Positions 1 through 13,740 of a DNA stretch of 64,000 nucleotides are shown here, piece by piece. Made by a program: the position numbers and the translations under genes. The notes under the pieces were generated by a model. It made no database searches, was not told the origin of the DNA, and saw only the letters and a list, made by a program, of their open reading frames with translations. The DNA comes from Henricia sp. BOLD:AAB3569 (taxonomy: Eukaryota; Echinodermata; Asteroidea; Spinulosida; Echinasteridae): the NCBI GenBank assembly GCA_037783545.1, contig JBBELK010000392.1, forward strand, positions 1-64,000, in the 5' to 3' direction. How positions within the stretch are numbered: position 1 is the stretch's first letter; each line of letters opens with the position of its first letter.

Positions 1-1499
1 GTTTGGGACGGGATTTTGGTCAAAGTGTGGTCCAAACGTCGGCAAATTTGGAGGTCGAAAAATTTTTCCGACGAACTTCAAATTTTGCATGCTCCTAACA
101 CTCTATATTGCGCACTTGTCCTTAAAAAAATGACAGACTTTCGCCGGGAAATTGCAGAGAAATTTCAAAGTTTAGGGAAAAAAGGGGTTGGGGCTTCCTG
201 GATGCTCCCGCAACCTGTGGCTGTCTGTACACACCTCTTTGGTGTACTCCTGATTCGTGCGCATGATCAGTACTTCGGACTGTCGTAGATACGGCCCAGT
301 TTGGGACGGGATTTTGGTCAAAGTGTGGTCCAAACGTCGGCAAATTTGGAGGTCGAAAAATTGTCCGACGAACTTCAAATTTTGCATGCTCCTAACACTC
401 TATATTGCGCACTTGTCCTAAAAAATTGACAGACTTTCGCCGGGAAATTGCAGAGAAATTTCAAAGTTTAGGAAAAAAAGGGGTTGGGGCTTCCTGGATG
501 CTCCCGCAACCTGTGGCTGTCTGTACACACCTCTTTGGTGTACTCCTGATTCGTGCGCATGCTCAGTACTTCGGACTGTCGTAGATACGGCCCAGTTTGG
601 GACGGGATTTTGGTCAAAGTGTGGTCCAAACGTCGGCAAATTTGGAGGTCGAAAAATTTTCCGACGAACTTCAAATTTTGCATGCTCCTAACACTCTATA
701 TTGCGCACTTGTCCTAAAAAATTGACAGACTTTCGCCGGGAAATTGCAGAGAAATTTCAAAGTTTAGGAAAAAAAGGGGTTGGGGCTTCCTGGATGCTCC
801 CGCAACCTGTGGCTGTCTGTACACACCTCTTTGGTGTACTCCTGATTCGTGCGCATGCTCAGTACTTCGGACTGTCGTAGATACGGCCCAGTTTGGGACG
901 GGATTTTGGTCAAAGTGTGGTCCAAACGTCGGCAAATTTGGAGGTCGAAAAATTTTCCGACGAACTTCAAATTTTGCATGCTCCTAACACTCTATATTGC
1001 GCACTTGTCCTAAAAAATTGACAGACTTTCGCCGGGAAATTGCAGAGAAATTTCAAAGTTTAGGAAAAAAAGGGGTTGGGGCTTCCTGGATGCTCCCGCA
1101 ACCTGTGGCTGTCTGTACACACCTCTTTGGTGTACTCCTGATTCGTGCGATGCTCAGTACTTCGGACTGTCGTAGATACGGCCCAGTTTGGGACGGGATT
1201 TTGGTCAAAGTGTGGTCCAAACGTCGGCAAATTTGGAGGTCGAAAATTTTTCCGACGAACTTCAAATTTTCCATGCTCCTAACACTCTATATTGCGCACT
1301 TGTCCTTAAAAAAATGACAGACTTTCGCCGGGAAATTGCAGAGAAATTTCAAAGTTTAGGAAAAAAAGGGGTTGGGGCTTCCTGGATGCTCCCGCAACCT
1401 GTGGCTGTCTGTACACACCTCTTTGGTGTACTCCTGATTCGTGCGCATGCTCAGTACTTCGGACTGTCGTAGATACGGCCCAGTTTGGGACGGGATTTT

Positions 1500-4400
1500 G
1501 GTCAAAGTGTGGTCCAAACGTCGGCAAATTTGGAGGTCGAACAATTTTCCGACGAACTTCAAATTTTGCATGCTCCTAACACTCTATATTGCGCACTTGT
1601 CCTAAAAAATTGACAGACTTTCGCCGGGAAATTGCAGAGAAATTTCAAAGTTTAGGAAAAAAAGGGGTTGGGGCTTCCTGGATGCTCCCGCAACCTGTGG
1701 CTGTCTGTACACACCTCTTTGGTGTACTCCTGATTCGTGCGATGCTCAGTACTTCGGACTGTCGTAGATACGGCCCAGTTTGGGACGGGATTTTGGTCAA
1801 AGTGTGGTCCAAACGTCGGCAAATTTGGAGGTCGAAAATTTTTCCGACGAACTTCAAATTTTCCATGCTCCTAACACTCTATATTGCGCACTTGTCCTTA
1901 AAAAAATGACAGACTTTCGCCGGGAAATTGCAGAGAAATTTCAAAGTTTAGGAAAAAAAGGGGTTGGGGCTTCCTGGATGCTCCCGCAACCTGTGGCTGT
2001 CTGTACACACCTCTTTGGTGTACTCCTGATTCGTGCGCATGCTCAGTACTTCGGACTGTCGTAGATACGGCCCAGTTTGGGACGGGATTTTGGTCAAAGT
2101 GTGGTCCAAACGTCGGCAAATTTGGAGGTCGAACAATTTTCCGACGAACTTCAAATTTTGCATGCTCCTAACACTCTATATTGCGCACTTGTCCTAAAAA
2201 ATTGACAGACTTTCGCCGGGAAATTGCAGAGAAATTTCAAAGTTTAGGAAAAAAAGGGGTTGGGGCTTCCTGGATGCTCCCGCAACCTGTGGCTGTCTGT
2301 ACACACCTCTTTGGTGTACTCCTGATTCGTGCGCATGCTCAGTACTTCGGACTGTCGTAGATACGGCCCAGTTTGGGACGGGATTTTGGTCAAAGTGTGG
2401 TCCAAACGTCGGCAAATTTGGAGGTCGAAAAATTTTCCGACGAACTTCAAATTTTGCATGCTCCTAACACTCTATATTGCGCACTTGTCCTAAAAAATTG
2501 ACAGACTTTCGCCGGGAAATTGCAGAGAAATTTCAAAGTTTAGGAAAAAAAGGGGTTGGGGCTTCCTGGATGCTCCCGCAACCTGTGGCTGTCTGTACAC
2601 ACCTCTTTGGTGTACTCCTGATTCGTGCGATGCTCAGTACTTCGGACTGTCGTAGATACGGCCCAGTTTGGGACGGGATTTTGGTCAAAGTGTGGTCCAA
2701 ACGTCGGCAAATTTGGAGGTCGAAAATTTTTCCGACGAACTTCAAATTTTGCATGCTCCTAACACTCTATATTGCGCACTTGTCCTTAAAAAAATGACAG
2801 ACTTTCGCCGGGAAATTGCAGAGAAATTTCAAAGTTTAGGAAAAAAAGGGGTTGGGGCTTCCTGGATGCTCCCGCAACCTGTGGCTGTCTGTACACACCT
2901 CTTTGGTGTACTCCTGATTCGTGCGCATGCTCAGTACTTCGGACTGTCGTAGATACGGCCCAGTTTGGGACGGGATTTTGGTCAAAGTGTGGTCCAAACG
3001 TCGGCAAATTTGGAGGTCGAACAATTTTCCGACGAACTTCAAATTTTGCATGCTCCTAACACTCTATATTGCGCACTTGTCCTAAAAAATTGACAGACTT
3101 TCACCGGGAAATTGCAGAGAAATTTCAAAGTTTAGGAAAAAAAGGGGTTGGGGCTTCCTGGATGCTCCCGCAACCTGTGGCTGTCTGTACACACCTCTTT
3201 GGTGTACTCCTGATTCGTGCGCATGCTCAGTACTTCGGACTGTCGTAGATACGGCCCAGTTTGGGACGGGATTTTAGTCAAAGTGTGGTCCAAACGTCGG
3301 CAAATTTGGAGGTCGAAAAATTTTTCCGACGAACTTCAAATTTTGCATGCTCCTAACACTCTATATTGCGCACTTGTCCTTAAAAAATGACAGACTTTCG
3401 CCGGGAAATTGCAGAGAAATTTCAAAGTTTAGGAAAAAAGGGGTTGGGGCTTCCTGGATGCTCCCGCAACCTGTGGCTGTCTGTACACACCTCTTTGGTG
3501 TACTCCTGATTCGTGCGCATGATCAGTACTTCGGACTGTCGTAGATACGGCCCAGTTTGGGACGGGATTTTGGTCAAAGTGTGGTCCAAACGTCGGCAAA
3601 TTTGGAGGTCGAAAAATTGTCCGACGAACTTCAAATTTTGCATGCTCCTAACACTCTATATTGCGCACTTGTCCTAAAAAATTGACAGACTTTCGCCGGG
3701 AAATTGCAGAGAAATTTCAAAGTTTAGGAAAAAAAGGGGTTGGGGCTTCCTGGATGCTCCCGCAACCTGTGGCTGTCTGTACACACCTCTTTGGTGTACT
3801 CCTGATTCGTGCGCATGCTCAGTACTTCGGACTGTCGTAGTTACGGCCCAGTTTGGGACGGGATTTTGGTCAAAGTGTGGTCCAAACGTCGGCAAATTTG
3901 GAGGTCGAAAAATTTTCCGACGAACTTCAAATTTTGCATGCTCCTAACACTCTATATTGCGCACTTGTCCTAAAAAATTGACAGACTTTCGCCGGGAAAT
4001 TGCAGAGAAATTTCAAAGTTTAGGAAAAAAAGGGGTTGGGGCTTCCTGGATGCTCCCGCAACCTGTGGCTGTCTGTACACACCTCTTTGGTGTACTCCTG
4101 ATTCGTGCGCATGCTCAGTACTTCGGACTGTCGTAGATACGGCCCAGTTTGGGACGGGATTTTGGTCAAAGTGTGGTCCAAACGTCGGCAAATTTGGAGG
4201 TCGAACAATTTTCCGACGAACTTCAAATTTTGCATGCTCCTAACACTCTATATTGCGCACTTGTCCTAAAAAATTGACAGACTTTCGCCGGGAAATTGCA
4301 GAGAAATTTCAAAGTTTAGGAAAAAAAGGGGTTGGGGCTTCCTGGATGCTCCCGCAACCTGTGGCTGTCTGTACACACCTCTTTGGTGTACTCCTGATTC

Positions 4401-6770
4401 GTGCGATGCTCAGTACTTCGGACTGTCGTAGATACGGCCCAGTTTGGGACGGGATTTTGGTCAAAGTGTGGTCCAAACGTCGGCAAATTTGGAGGTCGAA
4501 AATTTTTCCGACGAACTTCAAATTTTCCATGCTCCTAACACTCTATATTGCGCACTTGTCCTTAAAAAAATGACAGACTTTCGCAGGGAAATTGCAGAGA
4601 AATTTCAAAGTTTAGGAAAAAAGGGGTTGGGGCTTCCTGGATGCTCCCGCAACCTGTGGCTGTCTGTACACACCTCTTTGGTGTACTCCTGATTCGTGCG
4701 CATGCTCAGTACTTCGGACTGTCGTAGATACGGCCCAGTTTGGGACGGGATTTTGGTCAAAGTGTGGTCCAAACGTCGGCAAATTTGGAGGTCGAACAAT
4801 TTTCCGACGAACTTCAAATTTTGCATGCTCCTAACACTCTATATTGCGCACTTGTCCTAAAAAAATGACAGACTTTCGCCGGGAAATTGCAGAGAAATTT
4901 CAAAGTTTAGGAAAAAAAGGGGTTGGGGATTCCTGGATGCTCCCGCAACCTGTGGCTGTCTGTACACACCTCTTTGGTGTACTCCTGATTCGTGCGCATG
5001 CTCAGTACTTCGGACTGTCGTAGATACGGCCCAGTTTGGGACGGGATTTTGGTCAAAGTGTGGTCCAAACGTCGGCAAATTTGGAGGTCGAAAAATTTTC
5101 CGACGAACTTCAAATTTTGCATGCTCCTAACACTCTATATTGCGCACTTGTCCTAAAAAATTGACAGACTTTCGCCGGGAAATTGCAGAGAAATTTCAAA
5201 GTTTAGGAAAAAAAGGGGTTGGGGCTTCCTGGATGCTTCCGCAACCTGTGGCTGTCTGTACACACCTCTTTGGTGTACTCCTGATTCGTGCGATGCTCAG
5301 TACTTCGGACTGTCGTAGATACGGCCCAGTTTGGGACGGGATTTTGGTCAAAGTGTGGTCCAAACGTCGGCAAATTTGGAGGTCGAAAATTTTTCCGACG
5401 AACTTCAAATTTTGCATGCTCCTAACACTCTATATTGCGCACTTGTCCTTAAAAAAATGACAGACTTTCGCCGGGAAATTGCAGAGAAATTTCAAAGTTT
5501 AGGAAAAAAAGGGGTTGGGGCTTCCTGGATGCTCCCGCAACCTGTGGCTGTCTGTACACACCTCTTTGGTGTACTCCTGATTCGTGCGCATGCTCAGTAC
5601 TTCGGACTGTCGTAGATACGGCCCAGTTTGGGACGGGATTTTGGTCAAAGTGTGGTCCAAACGTCGGCAAATTTGGAGGTCGAACAATTTTCCGACGAAC
5701 TTCAAATTTTGCATGCTCCTAACACTCTATATTGCGCACTTGTCCTAAAAAATTGACAGACTTTCACCGGGAAATTGCAGAGAAATTTCAAAGTTTAGGA
5801 AAAAAAGGGGTTGGGGCTTCCTGGATGCTCCCGCAACCTGTGGCTGTCTGTACACACCTCTTTGGTGTACTCCTGATTCGTGCGCATGCTCAGTACTTCG
5901 GACTGTCGTAGATACGGCCCAGTTTGGGACGGGATTTTGGTCAAAGTGTGGTCCAAACGTCGGCAAATTTGGAGGTCGAAAAATTTTTCCGACGAACTTC
6001 AAATTTTGCATGCTCCTAACACTCTATATTGCGCACTTGTCCTTAAAAAAATGACAGACTTTCGCCGGGAAATTGCAGAGAAATTTCAAAGTTTAGGGAA
6101 AAAAAGGGGTTGGGGCTTCCTGGATGCTCCCGCAACCTGTGGCTGTCTGTACACACCTCTTTGGTGTACTCCTGATTCGTGCGCATGATCAGTACTTCGG
6201 ACTGTCGTAGATACGGCCCAGTTTGGGACGGGATTTTGGTCAAAGTGTGGTCCAAACGTCGGCAAATTTGGAGGTCGAAAAATTGTCCGACGAACTTCAA
6301 ATTTTGCATGCTCCTAACACTCTATATTGCGCACTTGTCCTAAAAAATTGACAGACTTTCGCCGGGAAATTGCAGAGAAATTTCAAAGTTTAGGAAAAAA
6401 AGGGGTTGGGGCTTCCTGGATGCTCCCGCAACCTGTGGCTGTCTGTACACACCTCTTTGGTGTACTCCTGATTCGTGCGCATGCTCAGTACTTCGGACTG
6501 TCGTAGTTACGGCCCAGTTTGGGACGGGATTTTGGTCAAAGTGTGGTCCAAACGTCGGCAAATTTGGAGGTCGAAAAATTTTCCGACGAACTTCAAATTT
6601 TGCATGCTCCTAACACTCTATATTGCGCACTTGTCCTAAAAAATTGACAGACTTTCGCCGGGAAATTGCAGAGAAATTTCAAAGTTTAGGAAAAAAAGGG
6701 GTTGGGGCTTCCTGGATGCTCCCGCAACCTGTGGCTGTCTGTACACACCTCTTTGGTGTACTCCTGATTC
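1500..6770. repeat. Tandem nine-monomer duplication (about 2,665 bp each)
   Basis: Diagnostic variants recur at an offset of about 2,664-2,666 bp. GAACAATTTTCC at about 1539, 2131 and 3019 matches about 4203, 4792 and 5682; the TTTTCCATGC variant at about 1859 matches about 4524; CATGATCAG at 3518 matches 6184; GTAGTTACGG at about 3841 matches about 6507. The correspondence fails before about 1.5 kb and after about 6.7 kb, so two adjacent copies of nine monomers are seen. Small differences in offset come from A-tract length changes. A two-monomer (592-bp) duplication is nested in the first copy: GTGCGATGC at about 1147 and 1739, TTTTCCATGC at about 1267 and 1859. Confidence 0.8.
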
Positions 6771-7499
6771 GTGCGCATGCTCAGTACTTCGGACTGTCGT
6801 AGATACGGCCCAGTTTGGGACGGGATTTTGGTCAAAGTGTGGTCCAAACGTCGGCAAATTTGGAGGTCGAAAAATTTTCCGACGAACTTCAAATTTTGCA
6901 TGCTCCTAACACTCTATATTGCGCACTTGTCCTAAAAAATTGACAGACTTTCGCCGGGAAATTGCAGAGAAATTTCAAAGTTTAGGAAAAAAAGGGGTTG
7001 GGGCTTCCTGGATGCTCCCGCAACCTGTGGCTGTCTGTACACACCTCTTTGGTGTACTCCTGATTCGTGCGCATGCTCAGTACTTCGGACTGTCGTAGAT
7101 ACGGCCCAGTTTGGGACGGGATTTTGGTCAAAGTGTGGTCCAAACGTCGGCAAATTTGGAGGTCGAAAAATTGTCCGACGAACTTCAAATTTTGCATGCT
7201 CCTAACACTCTATATTGCGCACTTGTCCTAAAAAATTGACAGACTTTCGCCGGGAAATTGCAGAGAAATTTCAAAGTTTAGGAAAAAAAGAGGTTGGGGC
7301 TTCCTGGATGCTCCCGCAACCTGTGGCTGTCTGTACACACCTCTTTGGTGTACTCCTGATTCGTGCGCATGCTCAGTACTTCGGACTGTCGTAGATACGG
7401 CCCAGTTTGGGACGGGATTTTGGTCAAAGTGTGGTCCAAACGTCGGCAAATTTGGAGGTCGAAAAATTGTCCGACGAACTTCAAATTTTGCATGCTCCT

Positions 7500-10400
7500 A
7501 ACACTCTATATTGCGCACTTTGTCCTAAAAAATTGACAGACTTTCGCCGGGGAAATTGCAGAGAAATTCAAAGTTTAGGAAAAAAAGGGGTTGGGGCTTC
7601 CTGGATGCTCCCGCAACTGTGGCTGTCTGTACACACCTCTTTGATGTACTCCGATTCGTGCGCATGCTCAGTACTTCGGACTGTCGTAGATACGGCCCAG
7701 TTTGGGACGGGATTTTTGGTCAAAGTGTGGTCCAAACGTCGGCAAATTTGGAGGTCGAAAAATTGTCCGACGAACTTCAAATTTGCATGCTCCTAACACT
7801 CTATATTGCGCACTTGTCCTAAAAAATTGACAGACTTTCGCCGGGAAATTGCAGAGAATTTTCAAAGTTTAGGAAAAAAAGGGGTTTGGGGCTTCTGGAT
7901 GCTCCCGCAAACCTGTGGCTGTCTGTACACACCTCTTTGGTGTACTCCTGATTCGTGCGCTATGCTCAGTACTTCGGACTGTCGTAGATACGGCCCAGTT
8001 TGGGACGGGATTTTGGTCAAAGTGTGGTCCAAACGTCGGCAAATTTGGAGGTCGAAAAATTGTCCGACGAATCTTCAAATTTTGCATGCTCCTAACACTC
8101 TATATTGCGCACTTGTCCTAAAAAATTGACAGACTTTCGCCGGGAAATTGCAGAGAAATTCAAAGTTAGGAAAAAAAGGGGTTGGGGCTTCCTGGATGCT
8201 CCCGCAACCTGTGGCTGTCTGTACACACCTCTTTGGTGTACTCCTGATTCGTGCGCATGCTCAGTACTTCGGACTGTCGTAGATACGGCCCAGTTTGGGA
8301 CGGGATTTTGGTCAAAGTGTGGTCCAAACGTCGGCAAATTTGGAGGTCGAAAAATTTTCCGACGAACTTCAAATTTTGCATGCTCCTAACACTCTATATT
8401 GCGCACTTGTCCTAAAAAATTGACAGACTTTCGCCGGGAAATTGCAGATAAATTTCAAAGTTTAGGAAAAAAAGGGGTTGGGGCTTCCTGGATGCTCCCG
8501 CAACCTGTGGCTGTCTGTACACACCTCTTTGTGTACTCCTGATTCGTGCGCATTGCTCAGTACTTCGGACTGTCGTAGATACGGCCCAGTTTGGGACGGG
8601 ATTTTGGTCAAAGTGTGGTCCAACGTCGGCAAATTTGGAGGTCGAAAAATTGTCCGCGAACTTCAAATTTTGCATGCTCCTAACACTCTAATATTGCGCA
8701 CTTTGTCCTAAAAAATTGACAGACTTTCGCCGGGAAATTGCAGAGAAATTTCAAAGTTTAGGAAAAAAAGGGGTTGGGGCTTCCTGGATGCTCCCGCAAC
8801 CTGTGGCTGTCTGTACACACCTCTTTGGTGTACTCCTGATTCGTGCGCATGCTCAGTACTTCGGACTGTCGTAGATACGGCCCAGTTTGGGACGGATTTT
8901 TGGTCAAAGTGTGGTCCAAACGTCGGCAAATTTGGAGGTCGAAAATTGTCCGACGAACTTCAAATTTTGCATGCTCCTAACACTCTATATTGCGCACTTG
9001 TCCTAAAAAATTGACAGACTTTCGCCGGGAAATTGCAGAGAAATTTCAAAGTTTAGGAAAAAAAAGGGGGTTGGGGCCTTCTGGATGCTCCGCAATCTGT
9101 GGCTCGTCTGTACACACCTCTTTGGTGTACTCCTGATTCGTGCGCATGCTCAGTACTTCGGACTGTCGTAGATACGGCCCAGTTTGGGACGGGATTTTGG
9201 TCAAAGTGTGGTCCAAACGTCGGCAAATTTGGAGGTCGAAAAATTTTCCGACGAACTTCAAATTTTGCATGCTCCTAACACTCTATATTGCGCACTTGTC
9301 CTAAAAATTGACAGACTTTCGCCAGGAAATTGCAGAGAAATTCAAAGTTTAGGAAAAAAAGGGGTTGGGGCTTCCTGGATGCTCCCGCAACCTGTGGCTG
9401 TCTGTACACACCTCTTTGGTGTACTCCTGATTCGTGCGCATGCTCAGTACTTCGGACTGTCGTAGATACGGCCCAGTTTTGGGACGGTATTTTGGTCAAA
9501 GTGTGGTCCAAACGTCGGCAAATTTGGAGGTCGAAACATTTTCCGACGAACTTCAAATTTTGCATGCTCCTAACACTCTATATTGCGCACATTGTCCTAA
9601 AAAATTGACAGACTTTCGCCGGGAAATTGCAGAGAAATTTCAAAGTTTAGGAAAAAAAGGGGTTGGGGCTTCCTGGATGCTCCCGCAACCTGTGGCTGTC
9701 TGTACACACCTCTTTGGTGTACTCCTGATTCGTGCGCATGCTCAGTACTTCGGACTGTCGTAGATACGGCCCAGTTTGGGACGGGATTTTGGTCAAAGTG
9801 TGGTCCAAACGTCGGCAAATTTGGAGGTCGAAAAATTGTCCGACGAACTTCAAATTTTGCATGCTCCTAACACTCTATATTGCGCACTTGTCCTAAAAAA
9901 TTGACAGACTTTCGCCGGGAAATTGCAGAGAAATTTCAAAGTTTAGGAAAAAAAAGGGTTGGGGCTTCCTGGATGCTCCCGCAACCTGTGGCTGTCTGTA
10001 CACACCTCTTTGGTGTACTCCTGATTCGTGCGCATGCTCAGTACTTCGGACTGTCGTAGATACGGCCCAGTTTGGGACGGGATTTTGGTCAAAGTGTGGT
10101 CCAAACGTCGGCAAATTTGGAGGGTCGAAACATTTCCCGACGAACTTCAAATTTTGCATGCTCCTAACACTCTATATTGCGCACTTGTCCTAAAAAATTG
10201 ACAGACTTTCGCCGGGAAATTGCAGAGAAATTTCAAAGTTTAGGAAAAAAAGGGGTTGGGGCTTCCTGGATGCTCCCGCAACCTGTGGCTGTCTGTACAC
10301 ACCTCTTTGGTGTACTCCTGATTCGTGCGCATGCTCAGTACTTCGGACTGTCGTAGATACGGCCCAGTTTGGGACGGGATTTTGGTCAAAGTGTGGTCCA

Positions 10401-10750
10401 AACGTCGGCAAATTTGGAGGTCGAAAAATTTTCCGACGAACTTCAAATTTTTGCATGCTCCTAACACTCTATATTGCGCACTTGTCCTAAAAAATTGACA
10501 GACTTTCGCCAGGAAATTGCAGAGAAATTTCAAAGTTTAGGAAAAAAAGGGGTTGGGGCTTCCTGGATGCTCCCGCAACCTGTGGCTGTCTGTACACACC
10601 TCTTTGTGTACTCCTGATTCGTGCGCATGCTCAGTACTTCGGACTGTCGTAGATACGGCCCAGTTGGGACGGGATTTTGGTCAAAGTGTGGTCCAAACGT
10701 CGGCAAATTTGGAGGTCGAAAAATTGTCCGACGAACTTTAAATTTTGCAT
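7500..10750. repeat. Satellite stretch dense in single-base indels
   Basis: The same 296-bp satellite, but almost every monomer carries one-base insertions or deletions relative to the consensus: for example GCACTTTGTCC near 7517, CCGCAACTGTGG near 7611, GTGCGCTATGC near 7957, CTCTAATATTG near 8687, CCCAGTTTTGGG near 9473 and CTCTTTGTGTACTCC near 8525 and 10603. The monomers just before 7.5 kb and after 10.8 kb have almost none. The patch lies between two satellite subdomains with different variant sets. Either uncorrected long-read sequence or an older decayed segment would give this picture. Confidence 0.75.
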
Positions 10751-11668
10751 GCTCCTAACACTCTATATTGCGCACTTGTCCTAAAAAATTGACAGACTTT
10801 CGCCGGGAAATTGCAGAAAAATTTCAAAGTTTAGGAAAAAAAGGGGTTGGGGCTTCCTGGATGCTCCCGCAACCTGTGGCTGTCTGTACACACCTCTTTG
10901 GTGTACTCCTGATTCGTGCGCATGCTCAGTACTTCGGACTGTCGTAGATACGGCCCAGTTTGGGACGGGATTTTGGTCAAAGTGTGGTCCAAACGTCGGC
11001 AAATTTGGAGGTCGAAAAATTGTCCGACGAACTTCAAATTTTGCATGCTCCTAACACTCTATATTGCGCACTTGTCCTAAAAAATTGACAGACTTTCGCC
11101 GGGAAATTGCAGAGAAATTTCAAAGTTTAGGAAAAAAAGGGGTTGGGGCTTCCTGGATGCTCCCGCAACCTGTGGCTGTCTGTACACACCTCTTTGGTGT
11201 ACTCCTGATTCGTGCGCATGCTCAGTACTTCGGACTGTCGTAGATACGGCCCAGTTTGGGACGGGATTTTGGTCAAAGTGTGGTCCAAACGTCGGCAAAT
11301 TTGGAGGTCGAAAAATTTTCCGACGAACTTCAAATTTTGCATGCTCCTAACACTCTATATTGCGCACTTGTCCTAAACAATTGACAGACTTTCGCCGGGA
11401 AATTGCAGAGAAATTTCAAAGTTTAGGAAAAAAAGGGGTTGGGGCTTCCTGGATGCTCCCGCAACCTGTGGCTGTCTGTACACACCTCTTTGGTGTACTC
11501 CTGATTCGTGCGCATGCTCAGTACTTCGGACTGTCGTAGATACGGCCCAGTTTGGGACGGGATTTTGGTCAAAGTGTGGTCCAAACGTCGGCAAATTTGG
11601 AGGTCGAAAAATTTTCCGACGAACTTCAAATTTTGCATGCTCCTAACACTCTATATTGCGCACTTGTC

Positions 11669-13740
11669 CTAAAAAATTGACAGACTTTCGCCGGGAAATT
11701 GCAGAGAAATTTCAAAGTTTAGGAAAAAAAGGGGTTGGGGCTTCCTGGATGCTCCCGCAACCTGTGGCTGTCTGTACACACCTCTTTGGTGTACTCCTGA
11801 TTCGTGCGCATGCTCAGTACTTCGGACTGTCGTAGATACGGCCCAGTTTGGGACGGGATTTTGGTCAAAGTGTGGTCCAAACGTCGGCAAATTTGGAGGT
11901 CGAAACATTTTCCGACAAACTTCAAATTTTGCATGCTCCTAACACTCTATATTGCGCACTTGTCCTAAAAAATTGACAGACTTTCGCCGGGAAATTGCAG
12001 AGAAATTTCAAAGTTTAAGAAAAAAAGGGGTTGGGGCTTCCTGGATGCTCCCGCAACCTGTGGCTGTCTGTACACACCTCTTTGGTGTACTCCTGATTCG
12101 TGCGCATGCTCAGTACTTCGGACTGTCGTAGATACGGCCCAGTTTGGGACGGGATTTTGGTCAAAGTGTGGTCCAAACGTCGGCAAATTTGGAGGTCGAA
12201 AAATTGTCCGACGAACTTCAAATTTTGCATGCTCCTAACACTCTATATTGCGCACTTGTCCTAAAAAATTGACAGACTTTCGCCGGGAAATTGCAGAGAA
12301 ATTTCAAAGTTTAGGAAAAAAAGGGGTTGGGGCTTCCTGGATGCTCCCGCAACCTGTGGCTGTCTGTACACACCTCTTTGGTGTACTCCTGATTCGTGCG
12401 CATGCTCAGTACTTCGGACTGTCGTAGATACGGCCCAGTTTGGGACGGGATTTTGGTCAAAGTGTGGTCCAAACGTCGGCAAATTTGGAGGTCGAAAAAT
12501 TTTCCGACGAACTTCAAATTTTGCATGCTCCTAACACTCTATATTGCGCACTTGTCCTAAACAATTGACAGACTTTCGCCGGGAAATTGCAGAGAAATTT
12601 CAAAGTTTAGGAAAAAAAGGGGTTGGGGCTTCCTGGATGCTCCCGCAACCTGTGGCTGTCTGTACACACCTCTTTGGTGTACTCCTGATTCGTGCGCATG
12701 CTCAGTACTTCGGACTGTCGTAGATACGGCCCAGTTTGAGACGGGATTTTGGTCAAAGTGTGGTCCAAACGTCGGCAAATTTGGAGGTCGAAAAATTTTC
12801 CGACGAACTTCAAATTTTGCATGCTCCTAACACTCTATATTGCGCACTTGTCCTAACAAATTGACAGACTTTCGCCGGGAAATTGCAGAGAAATTTCAAA
12901 GTTTAGGAAAAAAAGGGGTTGGGGCTTCCTGGATGCTCCCGCAACCTGTGGCTGTCTGTACACACCTCTTTGGTGTACTCCTGATTCGTGCGCATGCTCA
13001 GTACTTCGGACTGTCGTAGATACGGCCCAGTTTGGGACGGGATTTTGGTCAAAGTGTGGTCCAAACGTCGGCAAATTTGGAGGTCGAAACATTTTCCGAC
13101 AAACTTCAAATTTTGCATGTTCCTAACACTCTATATTGCGCACTTGTCCTAAACAATTGACAGACTTTCGCCGGGAAATTGCAGAGAATTTTCAAAGTTT
13201 AGGAAAAAAAGGGGTTGGGGCTTCCTGGATGCTCCCGCAACCTGTGGCTGTCTGTACACACCTCTTTGGTGTACTCCTGATTCGTGCGCATGCTCAGTAC
13301 TTCGGACTGTCGTAGATACGGCCCAGTTTGGGACGGGATTTTGGTCAAAGTGTGGTCCAAACGTCGGCAAATTTGGAGGTCGAAAAATTTTCCGACGAAC
13401 TTCAAATTTTGCATGCTCCTAACACTCTATATTGCGCACTTGTCCTAACAAATTGACAGACTTTCGCCGGGAAATTGCAGAGAAATTTCAAAGTTTAGGA
13501 AAAAAAGGGGTTGGGGCTTCCTGGATGCTCCCGCAACCTGTGGCTGTCTGTACACACCTCTTTGGTGTACTCCTGATTCGTGCGCATGCTCAGTACTTCG
13601 GACTGTCGTAGATACGGCCCAGTTTGGGACGGGATTTTGGTCAAAGTGTGGTCCAAACGTCGGCAAATTTGGAGGTCGAAACATTTTCCGACAAACTTCA
13701 AATTTTGCATGCTCCTAACACTCTATATTGCGCACTTGTC
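11669..13740. repeat. Seven-monomer higher-order repeat, copy 1
   Basis: Seven successive monomers carry an ordered set of variants, read from the CCTAA site to the GTCGAA site: A6/GAAACATTTT; A6/TTGTCC; A6/TTTTCC; AAACAA/TTTTCC; AACAAA/GAAACATTTT; AAACAA/TTTTCC; AACAAA/GAAACATTTT. The same order recurs at 18,477-20,547 and 20,548-22,619. A rare GCATGTTCC variant marks copies near 13,117, 19,925 and 21,996, at distances of 23 and 7 monomers. Here the unit is followed by three monomers ending in the GTGCGAATGC variant (14,473), as it is after 22,619. Confidence 0.8.
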
